Part shown: in pieces, positions 49,923 to 57,530 of the stretch | Layout of the letters: each line of letters starts with the position of its first letter | Position numbering within the stretch: position 1 is the stretch's first letter | Source: an uncultured Ruminiclostridium sp. | GTDB lineage: Bacteria > Bacillota > Clostridia > Oscillospirales > Ruminococcaceae | Length of the DNA: 64,000 nt | Reading direction: 5' to 3' | NCBI GenBank assembly: GCA_934454635.1 | Contig: CAKSFR010000008.1 | Location: forward strand, 62,001-126,000 | Translations under genes and position numbers: made by a program | Notes under the pieces: generated by a model | The model's database searches: none | Seen by the model: only the letters and a program-made list of their open reading frames with translations | Told to the model about the DNA's origin: nothing

Positions 49923-51311
49923 ATGCTTACTGAAATGGGAAACGATAAAGAGATTGTAACGCTTGAGGAAGACGAGCAGGAGCTTCTTAACGGATTGCTG
50001 GAAAATATGAATAAAGGAACAATCGACCCTTCCCTTTATGTTGAATATGACGTAAAACGAGGACTTCGCGACTCTAACGGAAAGGGCGTTCTTACGGGAC
50101 TTACCGAAATCTCCGACGTTGTTTCCTACGATATAATCGACGGAAAGAAAATCCCCTGCGACGGACGTCTTTATTACCATAATTACAATATAATCGATCT
50201 TATAAAGGGCTTTGAAAACCGCAGACACGCTTTTGAAGAAACGACTTATCTGCTTTTATTCGGTTCGCTTCCGAACGAAGAACAGCTCAACCGCTTCATT
50301 CAGCTCATTTCTGACAATCAGACGCTTTCGATGAACTTCACTCGTGACGTTATCATGAAAGCGCCCAGTTCAAACATAATGAATGCGCTCCAGAAGAGCG
50401 TTCTTACGCTTTATTCTTATGATAACAACCCCGAAGATATCTCTGCACAGAACGTGCTTAGACAGTCGATACAGCTTATCGCCAAAATGCCGCTCATTTC
50501 GGTTTATGCATACTGCTCGTACCGTCATTATAAGCAGCACGAAAGTCTGATGATACGCAATCCCGTAAAGACATATTCAACTGCCGAAAATATTCTTTAT
50601 ATGCTCCGTGAAAACGGCGAGTTCAGCGACCTTGAAGCAAAAGTTCTTGATATTGCGCTTGTTATTCACGCGGAACATGGCGGCGGAAATAATTCAACCT
50701 TTACAACTCACGTTGTAACCTCTTCGGGAACCGACACATATTCCGCTGTCGCCGCGGCAATCGCCTCGCTCAAGGGCTTCCGTCACGGCGGTGCAAATCT
50801 CAAAGTAAAGCATATGTTTGAGGACATAAAGGCTCATATTGCCGACTGGAACGACGAAAACGCTATCCGCGAATACATGACGAAGATCACAAACAAAGAG
50901 GCTTTCGACAAGACGGGACTTATTTACGGAATCGGTCATGCGGTTTACACCGAATCGGACCCCAGAGAAGTTATTCTGAAAGAATACGCGCGCAAACTTG
51001 CAGCTGAAAAGAACCGAATGGCTGAATATGAATTTTACGACAGGGTCGAGCGCATTTCAAAGGAAGTCATAGCTTCCGAACGTCACCTCTTTAAGCCGCT
51101 TTGCGCAAACGTTGATTTTTACAGCGGATTTGTTTACGATATGCTCCGCATTCCCGAGGAATTGTTTACCCCTATTTTTGCAATTTCAAGAATTTCGGGC
51201 TGGTGCGCTCACCGTCTTGAGGAGATCATCAACAACGGAAAGATCATTCGTCCCGCCTATAAATATGTTGCCGAACACCTTGATTACATTCCCCTTGAGG
51301 AAAGAAAATAA
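49923..51311 (+). CDS. gltA: Citrate synthase (citrate/2-methylcitrate synthase family)
   Basis: Condenses acetyl-CoA (or propionyl-CoA) with oxaloacetate. 462 residues. Active-site segments are HAEHGGGNNSTF (His), GFRHGGANLKVK and GIGHAVYTESDPRE (His), with the Asp region near LCANVDFYSGFVYDML. It has an N-terminal extension of about 60 residues relative to short bacterial forms. The start is the ATG at 49923, with AGAAAGGA upstream. In fermentative Clostridia it makes 2-oxoglutarate precursors for glutamate. It overlaps the next gene by one base; no aconitase or isocitrate dehydrogenase is adjacent. Confidence 0.93.
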   Translation: MLTEMGNDKEIVTLEEDEQELLNGLLENMNKGTIDPSLYVEYDVKRGLRDSNGKGVLTGLTEISDVVSYDIIDGKKIPCDGRLYYHNYNIIDLIKGFENRRHAFEETTYLLLFGSLPNEEQLNRFIQLISDNQTLSMNFTRDVIMKAPSSNIMNALQKSVLTLYSYDNNPEDISAQNVLRQSIQLIAKMPLISVYAYCSYRHYKQHESLMIRNPVKTYSTAENILYMLRENGEFSDLEAKVLDIALVIHAEHGGGNNSTFTTHVVTSSGTDTYSAVAAAIASLKGFRHGGANLKVKHMFEDIKAHIADWNDENAIREYMTKITNKEAFDKTGLIYGIGHAVYTESDPREVILKEYARKLAAEKNRMAEYEFYDRVERISKEVIASERHLFKPLCANVDFYSGFVYDMLRIPEELFTPIFAISRISGWCAHRLEEIINNGKIIRPAYKYVAEHLDYIPLEERK

Positions 51312-52267
51312 TGACTTATATCATTTTTGACATGGAGTGGAATCAGCCCTCCTCGGCAAAAGAAAAAAATCCGGCTCTGCTCCACGGCGAAATAATTCAA
51401 TTAGGTTTTTTTGTACTTGACGAAAAAATGAATATTATAAGCAAGGAGCGGCTTACAATAAAACCCATATGTTACCCGACAATGAACCAGTATGTCAGTC
51501 TTTTGACGGGAATAACACAGGACGACGCCGACCGCGGGCTGACCTTTAAAGAGGCGTTCTCGGCTATGGCTAGGCATTTTTCTGCGGAAACGGTTCTTTT
51601 CACATGGGGCGACGACGATATGCCGATTCTTCGCGAGAATATGAAGTTTCACGGAATTTCCGATATTCCGCTGCCGCCGCATTACAATTTACAGCGTATA
51701 TTCTGCTCACAGACCAACACTCCGCAAAGACAGATCGCTCTTAAAACCGCTGCCGAACAGCTTCAAATCAACACGGATATTCAGGCTCACGACGCTCTGA
51801 ACGACGCTTATATCACTTTTCTTGTCGCTTCAAAGCTGAATATTCCCGACGGAATTTCGCAGTATTCTTCATATTCAACGAAATCCGCTTCGCGTTCGCA
51901 GCCGCATTGGATTACCGCAGCGCCTCTCGCTAAATATGAGATCAAATTCACGGGTCAATTTGACGGAATGGCTGCGTTTTGCCGTGGCATAAATATCCCC
52001 TGCCCCGTCTGCGGCGAAGGTTTCTCTTTTGAAACGTTTTGCCGACACGGAAAATCAGCTTTTATAACAATGGCGGAATGTGAAAACGACAAAAAGTTTT
52101 TCATCAGATACGAGCTGAAGGAAAGCGCGGTTTTTGTATCGGTTTTCAAGTCCGACAAAAATTTTGAAGGGATATACGCAACCCGAATGCGCCACAAAGA
52201 AAAGCGTGAAAAATACCGCAAGCTTTACCGCAGCGGGACGACGAAAAATAATACCGACAAAAAATAA
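51311..52267 (+). CDS. DEDDh-type 3'-5' exonuclease with C-terminal zinc-ribbon-like domain
   Basis: 318 residues. The exonuclease fold has the metal ligands D and E in IIFDMEWNQP, D in FTWGDDDMPIL, and H/D in QAHDALNDAYI, as in KapD/PolC-epsilon-like enzymes. A second domain from about residue 215 contains CPVCGEGFSFETFC, probably a zinc ribbon, and a basic tail. It may trim RNA or DNA; substrate is unknown. The ATG overlaps the citrate synthase stop (TAATG), an odd pairing of functions. Confidence 0.88.
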   Translation: MTYIIFDMEWNQPSSAKEKNPALLHGEIIQLGFFVLDEKMNIISKERLTIKPICYPTMNQYVSLLTGITQDDADRGLTFKEAFSAMARHFSAETVLFTWGDDDMPILRENMKFHGISDIPLPPHYNLQRIFCSQTNTPQRQIALKTAAEQLQINTDIQAHDALNDAYITFLVASKLNIPDGISQYSSYSTKSASRSQPHWITAAPLAKYEIKFTGQFDGMAAFCRGINIPCPVCGEGFSFETFCRHGKSAFITMAECENDKKFFIRYELKESAVFVSVFKSDKNFEGIYATRMRHKEKREKYRKLYRSGTTKNNTDKK

Positions 52268-52303
52268 AGCGCAGACGTACACAAACAGTACGCTGCGCTT
52301 TCG
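52266..52303 (+). terminator. Terminator of citrate synthase-exonuclease transcript
   Basis: AAAGCGCAG-A-CGTAC pairs with GTACG-CTGCGCTTT, one bulged A, 7-base loop. It starts inside the stop codon. The remaining gap to 52448 holds an AAGGGGC/GCCCCTT inverted repeat and a TATAAT at 52378 without a good -35. Confidence 0.8.
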
Positions 52304-52448
52304 GTTCATTCCCACCACAGAATGAACAAGGGGCTTTTCTGTTTTTTTGAAGCATAATTTGAAGGAATTGCCCCTTCTATAATATAAAACGTTTGAGCAG
52401 GTCAAAAAGTGACAACAAAAAAGAATTTTTTTGAAAGGAATTTGATGT

Positions 52449-53333
52449 ATGAAGCGTCTAGACCCGGTTATTCGTATTGTGGCTGCCGTAAAGTGTATAA
52501 CCGAGCGGTTTAAACGGGATAATCTCAACGAATATGCGGCTTATTCCGCGCTTTTTATCGTTCTCTCATTTGTTCCGTTTCTTATGCTTATCCTTACGAT
52601 AATCAACAAATTCCCTATTTTCTCGGACGCGGGAGCCTACAATATCAACCTTTTTTCAGATGACGTTACGGCGTTTTTTCGGCAAATTCTCGCAGAAACC
52701 GAACAAAAAGCAACAGGCGCGCTGCTTTCAGTTTCAACTATAGTAGCACTTTGGTCTGCTTCCCGTGCGCTTATCGGCATCATAAACGGTCTGAACCGCA
52801 TTCATCGCGTAAAAGAAACGCGAGGCTTCCTGCGCCTGCGTATTGCTGCTGTCTTTTATATGGTTTTCTTCATCGTCGCCGTCCTGATAATACTGATCCT
52901 GCTTGTATTCGGTCAGGCGATTCTCGACCGTATTATAATGAATTTCCCCGCAATGGAAAATCTCGACGGTTTCTGGTTTTCAATGCGCTGGGCTGTCGGC
53001 TTCTGTATTCTTATACTGCTGTTTCTTTTTCTTTATACGGCGCTTCCGATACACAAAGGAAAACCTGTTTCAAAGCTCCCGGGGGCTGTATTCAGCGCAG
53101 CGGGCTGGGTGGGCTTTTCGGCTCTTTACTCGTTTTATATAAATCATTTCGCCGATTACTCGCGGCTTTACGGAAGCCTCACCACGATCGTTCTCCTTAT
53201 TTTATGGCTTTATATCTGTATGTACATTCTTTTCCTCGGCGAGGAGCTTAATATAATGCTGAGCAGCAGATATCTCAAGAAGATCACACGATGGGTGTTC
53301 AACAAAAAAACGACAAGTGAACAGGAAAAATAA
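52449..53333 (+). CDS. YihY/BrkB-family membrane protein
   Basis: 294 residues, six membrane helices. The family marks are NEYAAYSALFIVLSFVPFL near the N terminus, LWSASRALIGIINGLNRIH and YSRLYGSLTTIVLLILWLYICMYILFLGEELN (recognisable from LYGSLTTIVLLILWLY). The molecular role is not established; older annotation as RNase BN is wrong for the family. Two bases separate it from rlmN, so they share a transcript. Confidence 0.92.
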   Translation: MKRLDPVIRIVAAVKCITERFKRDNLNEYAAYSALFIVLSFVPFLMLILTIINKFPIFSDAGAYNINLFSDDVTAFFRQILAETEQKATGALLSVSTIVALWSASRALIGIINGLNRIHRVKETRGFLRLRIAAVFYMVFFIVAVLIILILLVFGQAILDRIIMNFPAMENLDGFWFSMRWAVGFCILILLFLFLYTALPIHKGKPVSKLPGAVFSAAGWVGFSALYSFYINHFADYSRLYGSLTTIVLLILWLYICMYILFLGEELNIMLSSRYLKKITRWVFNKKTTSEQEK

Positions 53334-53334
53334 A

Positions 53335-54360
53335 ATGAACCTTTATGATCTGACATTTGAACAAACCGAACGGTTTCTTGAAGAACACGGCGACAAAAAA
53401 TCGCGCGCCGAAGCGATTTTTCACTCGCTTTATGCAAAGTGCGCCGAGAAACTTTCCGACATAAAAGTCAACTCACGGACGCTTGCGCTTCTCGAAGAAA
53501 ACTTTGAACTCGAAAAGCCGGAATGCATATCGGAAATAGACGGAGAAAGCGCGGTGAAATATCTTTTCAGGCTCTCTGACGGTAATCTTATCGAGTCGGT
53601 GCTTATGCGGCACGAATACGGCAGCAGCGTGTGCATTTCAACGCAGGCAGGCTGCAATATGGGGTGCGCTTTCTGCCGAAGCGGACGAATGAAAAAGGTG
53701 CGCAATCTCACTGCGGGAGAAATGCTCGCGCAAATACTTTATATTAAAAAAGAAGTCGAAGAGATAAACGCGGTCGCAATAATGGGTATCGGCGAACCGT
53801 TTGATAATTACGAAAATGTAATGAGTTTTGTTGATACAGCGCTTTATCAGAAAGGGCTTTGTATCGGACCGAAGCATATCACCGTTTCAACCTGCGGACT
53901 TGTTCCGCAAATCGAAGCTTTTGAAAAAAGCAAGTACAACATCAATCTCGCAGTAAGCCTTCACGCGCCGAACGACGAGCTGAGAAACGAATTGATGCCG
54001 ATAAATAAGCGGTTCCCGCTCAGCGTACTTATTCCCGCCGTAAAACATTTTTCTGCTGTTACAAACCGCCGCGTAACGCTTGAATACGTCATGCTGAAAG
54101 ACGTAAACGACAGCGTGAAATGCGCCGAACAGCTTGCATCCCTTATCGCCGGCAGCAAGTGCTACGTCAACATTATCCGCTATAATCCGAGCGACGGGGA
54201 CAAATTTGAGTGCAGCGATTTTGAACAGATCATGCGCTTTTACGACGCGCTGAAAAAGAACGGCGTTCAGGTCACACTGCGGCGAAAAATGGGCGTTGGA
54301 GTAAACGCGGGCTGCGGACAGCTTCGCGGCGAAATTATGGATAATCAGAAAGAGCATTGA
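53335..54360 (+). CDS. rlmN: 23S rRNA/tRNA adenine C2-methyltransferase RlmN
   Basis: A radical-SAM enzyme methylating A2503 of 23S rRNA and A37 of some tRNAs. 341 residues: N-terminal helical domain, cluster motif CNMGCAFC (radical SAM), GMGEP-like IMGIGEPFDNY, SLHAPND, and the methyl-carrying Cys in VNAGCGQL near the C terminus. Absence of Cfr-specific context and the normal RlmN layout favour the housekeeping enzyme. The ATG at 53335 is preferred over an upstream GTG inside yihY. Its last codons lie in the terminator stem. Confidence 0.94.
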   Translation: MNLYDLTFEQTERFLEEHGDKKSRAEAIFHSLYAKCAEKLSDIKVNSRTLALLEENFELEKPECISEIDGESAVKYLFRLSDGNLIESVLMRHEYGSSVCISTQAGCNMGCAFCRSGRMKKVRNLTAGEMLAQILYIKKEVEEINAVAIMGIGEPFDNYENVMSFVDTALYQKGLCIGPKHITVSTCGLVPQIEAFEKSKYNINLAVSLHAPNDELRNELMPINKRFPLSVLIPAVKHFSAVTNRRVTLEYVMLKDVNDSVKCAEQLASLIAGSKCYVNIIRYNPSDGDKFECSDFEQIMRFYDALKKNGVQVTLRRKMGVGVNAGCGQLRGEIMDNQKEH

Positions 54361-54388
54361 CAAATGTGCTTCGTCAATGCTCTTTTTT
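54349..54388 (+). terminator. rlmN terminator overlapping the stop codon
   Basis: A 13-bp perfect stem (54349-54361 with 54373-54385), 11-base loop and T-run. The last three codons and the TGA lie in the left arm. Confidence 0.9.
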
Positions 54389-55041
54389 CATTTCAGTTTA
54401 GCGATTATTCTGAAGCAGGCTTCAATATGCATGATCCAATGACGCGAAAACGGCATTTTTATCAAACCTCCGATATTTTTACCGCACCAGTAATCGATAA
54501 GCCAAAAAACCCTTTCGTCGCTGCTTACAACATTCAGACCCGTCAGGTACTGCTTTTTCTCTTCGGTTATTTTTCGTTTTGTGTCGTCGAATTGAAGCGA
54601 ACTTAATATTCTTTCGGTAGATTCGGCTGTTTCGTGAATGTAGCTGTAAAGCTCGCCTATGTCAAGCTGCCGCGAAAAATCCGCGATCCGTTCCTTAAAA
54701 AGCTCATTTCCAGTGGTTACTATAGGCGATTTTATGCGTTCACGATAGCCGCTGCTGAAAAACACCTGTTCATCGCCCGCGATAAGCGAATGCGCCACTA
54801 TATCCTCGATGCGGAAAATGTGCCACAGCGAATAGCCGACTGTTTTGTTGTGATATCCGTCGGCATTTATAAACGGGATAGCGCTGAAATCCTCAATTTT
54901 CAGTTCATCTCGAAAAGAATCAGCACATTTTATAAGCTCGCCGCGCAATTTAAACAGTTCGGCAATTCCCTCTTCAAAAGTGCCTTTCTTCCCGAGCTTC
55001 AGCTGCATGGATTTGTTCGCTTCAGACCATTCCTTGTTCAT
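54388..55041 (-). CDS. DinB-family protein, 217 aa
   Basis: A four-helix DinB/YfiT-like fold, which usually binds a divalent metal through three histidines; related members are thiol transferases. Candidate ligands are His in YSLWHIFRIEDI and AHSLI, and His in SRHWIMHIEACF near the C terminus. The ATG at 55041 is chosen because GAGG lies 8 bases upstream; it overlaps the stop of the lipoprotein gene (ATGA), so the two are coupled. Function is unknown. Confidence 0.8.
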   Translation of the reverse strand: MNKEWSEANKSMQLKLGKKGTFEEGIAELFKLRGELIKCADSFRDELKIEDFSAIPFINADGYHNKTVGYSLWHIFRIEDIVAHSLIAGDEQVFFSSGYRERIKSPIVTTGNELFKERIADFSRQLDIGELYSYIHETAESTERILSSLQFDDTKRKITEEKKQYLTGLNVVSSDERVFWLIDYWCGKNIGGLIKMPFSRHWIMHIEACFRIIAKLK

Positions 55042-57407
55042 TCCGAAACCTCTGCACCGCCCCACTCAACAAGCGTGAAGCCGCTTCTTTCACAATGTTC
55101 AAGCTCCTGCGGCTCTATTGCAATAAATTCATCTGACGCTCTGAACGTCATAAATACGCGAATTTGCGAATCGGGCTTCGGATTTACCGTAAGCGGAACC
55201 GCCGCCGAATAATCTTCCGTATGGAACGTGATGATATTATAGGGATTTTTCTGCATCTGCGGCAGCCAGTATATTATAAACTCATTAGCTTCACGCGGAG
55301 TAAGTCCGATATAAAGCAGCTTTTCACGCAGGAAATCCGCGGTTTCGTCTGCCGAAACGCACCAGCCCCTGCTCATATCAAGCGCCGCTTTTCCCTCGCC
55401 CTCCCAGTAAAGGCAGTAATATTCATTTTCGTCAGCGTCAAAAAGCGTTCCGTCGGGCATAGCCGTAACATTCCAGCCGTCGTTATATTCGGGGTATGTG
55501 CAGGTAAGCTCACCGCCGTCTGTAAATCCGACCTGTACGGAAACCTCCGTTTCTTCTTCGGGATAAAGATAAATAACGGGTTTTGCATACGCTCCGACAA
55601 AACCGTATAACTTCTCCTTAAGCGACGGATTATACTCCCCAAGATATGCGCCGTCAACAAGAATTGCAAGATGATAGCTAAGCATACGTTCGGTTATCTT
55701 AGGATAAAGTTCAAACACGAAGCCGTCATAATAAAAGAAATCGTCAACAAGGCAGTAATTTTCTCCGTCAAGCTGCTGCGTATAATAATCTCTCGCCATA
55801 TCGCCCAGTGCGCTTGGATCTCCGTCGTTGTTCTTGCCGTATGATATGCCCATATCCGTGCTGTATTCAAGGTTATATTTGTCCTTGTAATATTCATAAA
55901 CCTCTTCAAAGAACGGATTTCCCGGCTGAAATTTCTCTCCCATATAATAAACGGAATGTCCGTTGGAATCGCCGCCGACCGTTTCATTTTCAATACGGAA
56001 AATTTCGGTAAATTCCAACTTATCGTCAACCAGCTTTATAAGATACGACATATCCTGACGTTCGCCCGTGGAATAATTTACGCAAGCCATGTGGTACCAC
56101 GCCTTGCTGCCGTCGTCAAGCGTTTTCGCTGTAAGCTGCGGTAAAAATAAGCGATATAATTTGTCCGAACGCAATTCGCCCACTTTTTTCAGTTCGCCGT
56201 TTCTAAATATATTTACTTCGGTTATGACGTCCTTGCTGTATTCGTCAATTTCCGGATTTTTTACTTCACGGGAAAACAACACCTCGGGCGTTCCGTCTTC
56301 GTCAAGATCTATAAGCGTAACGCCGACAACGCTTTCGTCATACCATTCGGAAGCCGAGCCGTTAAGCAGCTCGTAGAGCGCTTTCATTTCCTCGGACTTT
56401 TCGGCAACGCTGTCAGACTCGTTTAAATACACGTTATACAGCGCTTTTTCGCCTTCCCGCTCGATTATCTCGGCGGATAAAATCGATGTTTCGTTCTTCT
56501 CGCCCATCTGGTCAACGCTCATTCCGTCAAGCGTCAGCTTTGCGTAAACATATTTTTCGCCTACGTCGGAAAGCGATTTTTCGGCTTCGTCGGATAAAGC
56601 GCTGTCCGAAAATTCAAGCGTGCTCATACACGTTTCAACGCCGTTTATAGTGCAGAAGGTCAGAGTTTTTATATTTCCGTTTATACTTGGCAGGCTGTAT
56701 GTATATGCGGGATCTATGTAAAAATGAACAGCGCCGTTTTCCTTATTAAGAAACGCGTTTACTGTTATTTTTGCGTCGCTTCTGTAATAGCTGTCAAAAA
56801 CCGTTGCGTCAAGCAGCTTTCTGTTCTCAGGATCTGAAATATCCGCCTTTTCAGCTATAATCCGCTGCGGAACGACATAAAAATCGTACGGATTTGAATA
56901 ATCCAGATAGCTTGACACATAACTGTATTCGCTTACAACAGTCTTATCCACTTCAAAAGAACTGGGTTCATTTAAAAAGCTGATATCATCGGTATAAAGA
57001 AACCCCGGACGCGTCTGCATCGCATATCTGTTCACGTTCTCTATTAAAGCGCCGTCCTCTTCCGAATATCTGTACTGTCCGTAATCGACGTCGTTTGAAT
57101 AAAGCCATACCGAATATTCTCCGTCGTAATCATACTCGCCCTCATATTCCTGCTTCCAGTCGGCGTACATATCCGAAAGGCGAATTATACCATTGCTCCT
57201 CTCTTCAGCAATATCGTCCGTATCGGATACCTCAGTATCGGGAGTTGTTGTTTCGGTCGGAGCAGTCGTTTCCGAAGCAGATGTTGTTGCCGATGTTTCG
57301 GCGGTCTGCGTCGTTGTCGTCGTTATTTCGGAAGTGCTCTTACAGCCGCTGAGCAAGATCGCCGCCGCGCAGAGCGTCGTCATAGACTTTTTTGTATTGA
57401 TTTTCAC
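55038..57407 (-). CDS. Large lipoprotein with C-terminal KPVIYLYP domain
   Basis: 789 residues. Lipoprotein signal ending LLSGC, then a Thr/Ser/Glu-rich linker of about 45 residues with no fold. The central part has a calcium-loop-like DLDEDGTPEVLF (about 370). The last 190 residues hold a domain that recurs in many secreted clostridial proteins, recognised by AKPVIYLYPEEETEVSV, TCTYPEYNDGW and YYCLYWEG. Its function is unknown. The gene lies 123 bp after cotH and overlaps the DinB gene, so surface role and partners are inference only. Confidence 0.75.
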   Translation of the reverse strand: MKINTKKSMTTLCAAAILLSGCKSTSEITTTTTQTAETSATTSASETTAPTETTTPDTEVSDTDDIAEERSNGIIRLSDMYADWKQEYEGEYDYDGEYSVWLYSNDVDYGQYRYSEEDGALIENVNRYAMQTRPGFLYTDDISFLNEPSSFEVDKTVVSEYSYVSSYLDYSNPYDFYVVPQRIIAEKADISDPENRKLLDATVFDSYYRSDAKITVNAFLNKENGAVHFYIDPAYTYSLPSINGNIKTLTFCTINGVETCMSTLEFSDSALSDEAEKSLSDVGEKYVYAKLTLDGMSVDQMGEKNETSILSAEIIEREGEKALYNVYLNESDSVAEKSEEMKALYELLNGSASEWYDESVVGVTLIDLDEDGTPEVLFSREVKNPEIDEYSKDVITEVNIFRNGELKKVGELRSDKLYRLFLPQLTAKTLDDGSKAWYHMACVNYSTGERQDMSYLIKLVDDKLEFTEIFRIENETVGGDSNGHSVYYMGEKFQPGNPFFEEVYEYYKDKYNLEYSTDMGISYGKNNDGDPSALGDMARDYYTQQLDGENYCLVDDFFYYDGFVFELYPKITERMLSYHLAILVDGAYLGEYNPSLKEKLYGFVGAYAKPVIYLYPEEETEVSVQVGFTDGGELTCTYPEYNDGWNVTAMPDGTLFDADENEYYCLYWEGEGKAALDMSRGWCVSADETADFLREKLLYIGLTPREANEFIIYWLPQMQKNPYNIITFHTEDYSAAVPLTVNPKPDSQIRVFMTFRASDEFIAIEPQELEHCERSGFTLVEWGGAEVSE

Positions 57408-57530
57408 GGTAAATTTCCCCCTTTGAAAGTTCTTTCATAAATAATACACTTCACACCACTTAAAAATTGCAAAACAGCAAAAAAATCCGCACTAGGAATT
57501 AGATTATGCCGTGATTTTTCGGCGCTTTTT

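Noticed and set aside
52321..52448. Small RNA or riboswitch upstream of yihY
   Set aside because: There is an AAGGGGC/GCCCCTT inverted repeat and a TATAAT, but no acceptable -35 and no motif of a known class, so it is only noted as a gap.
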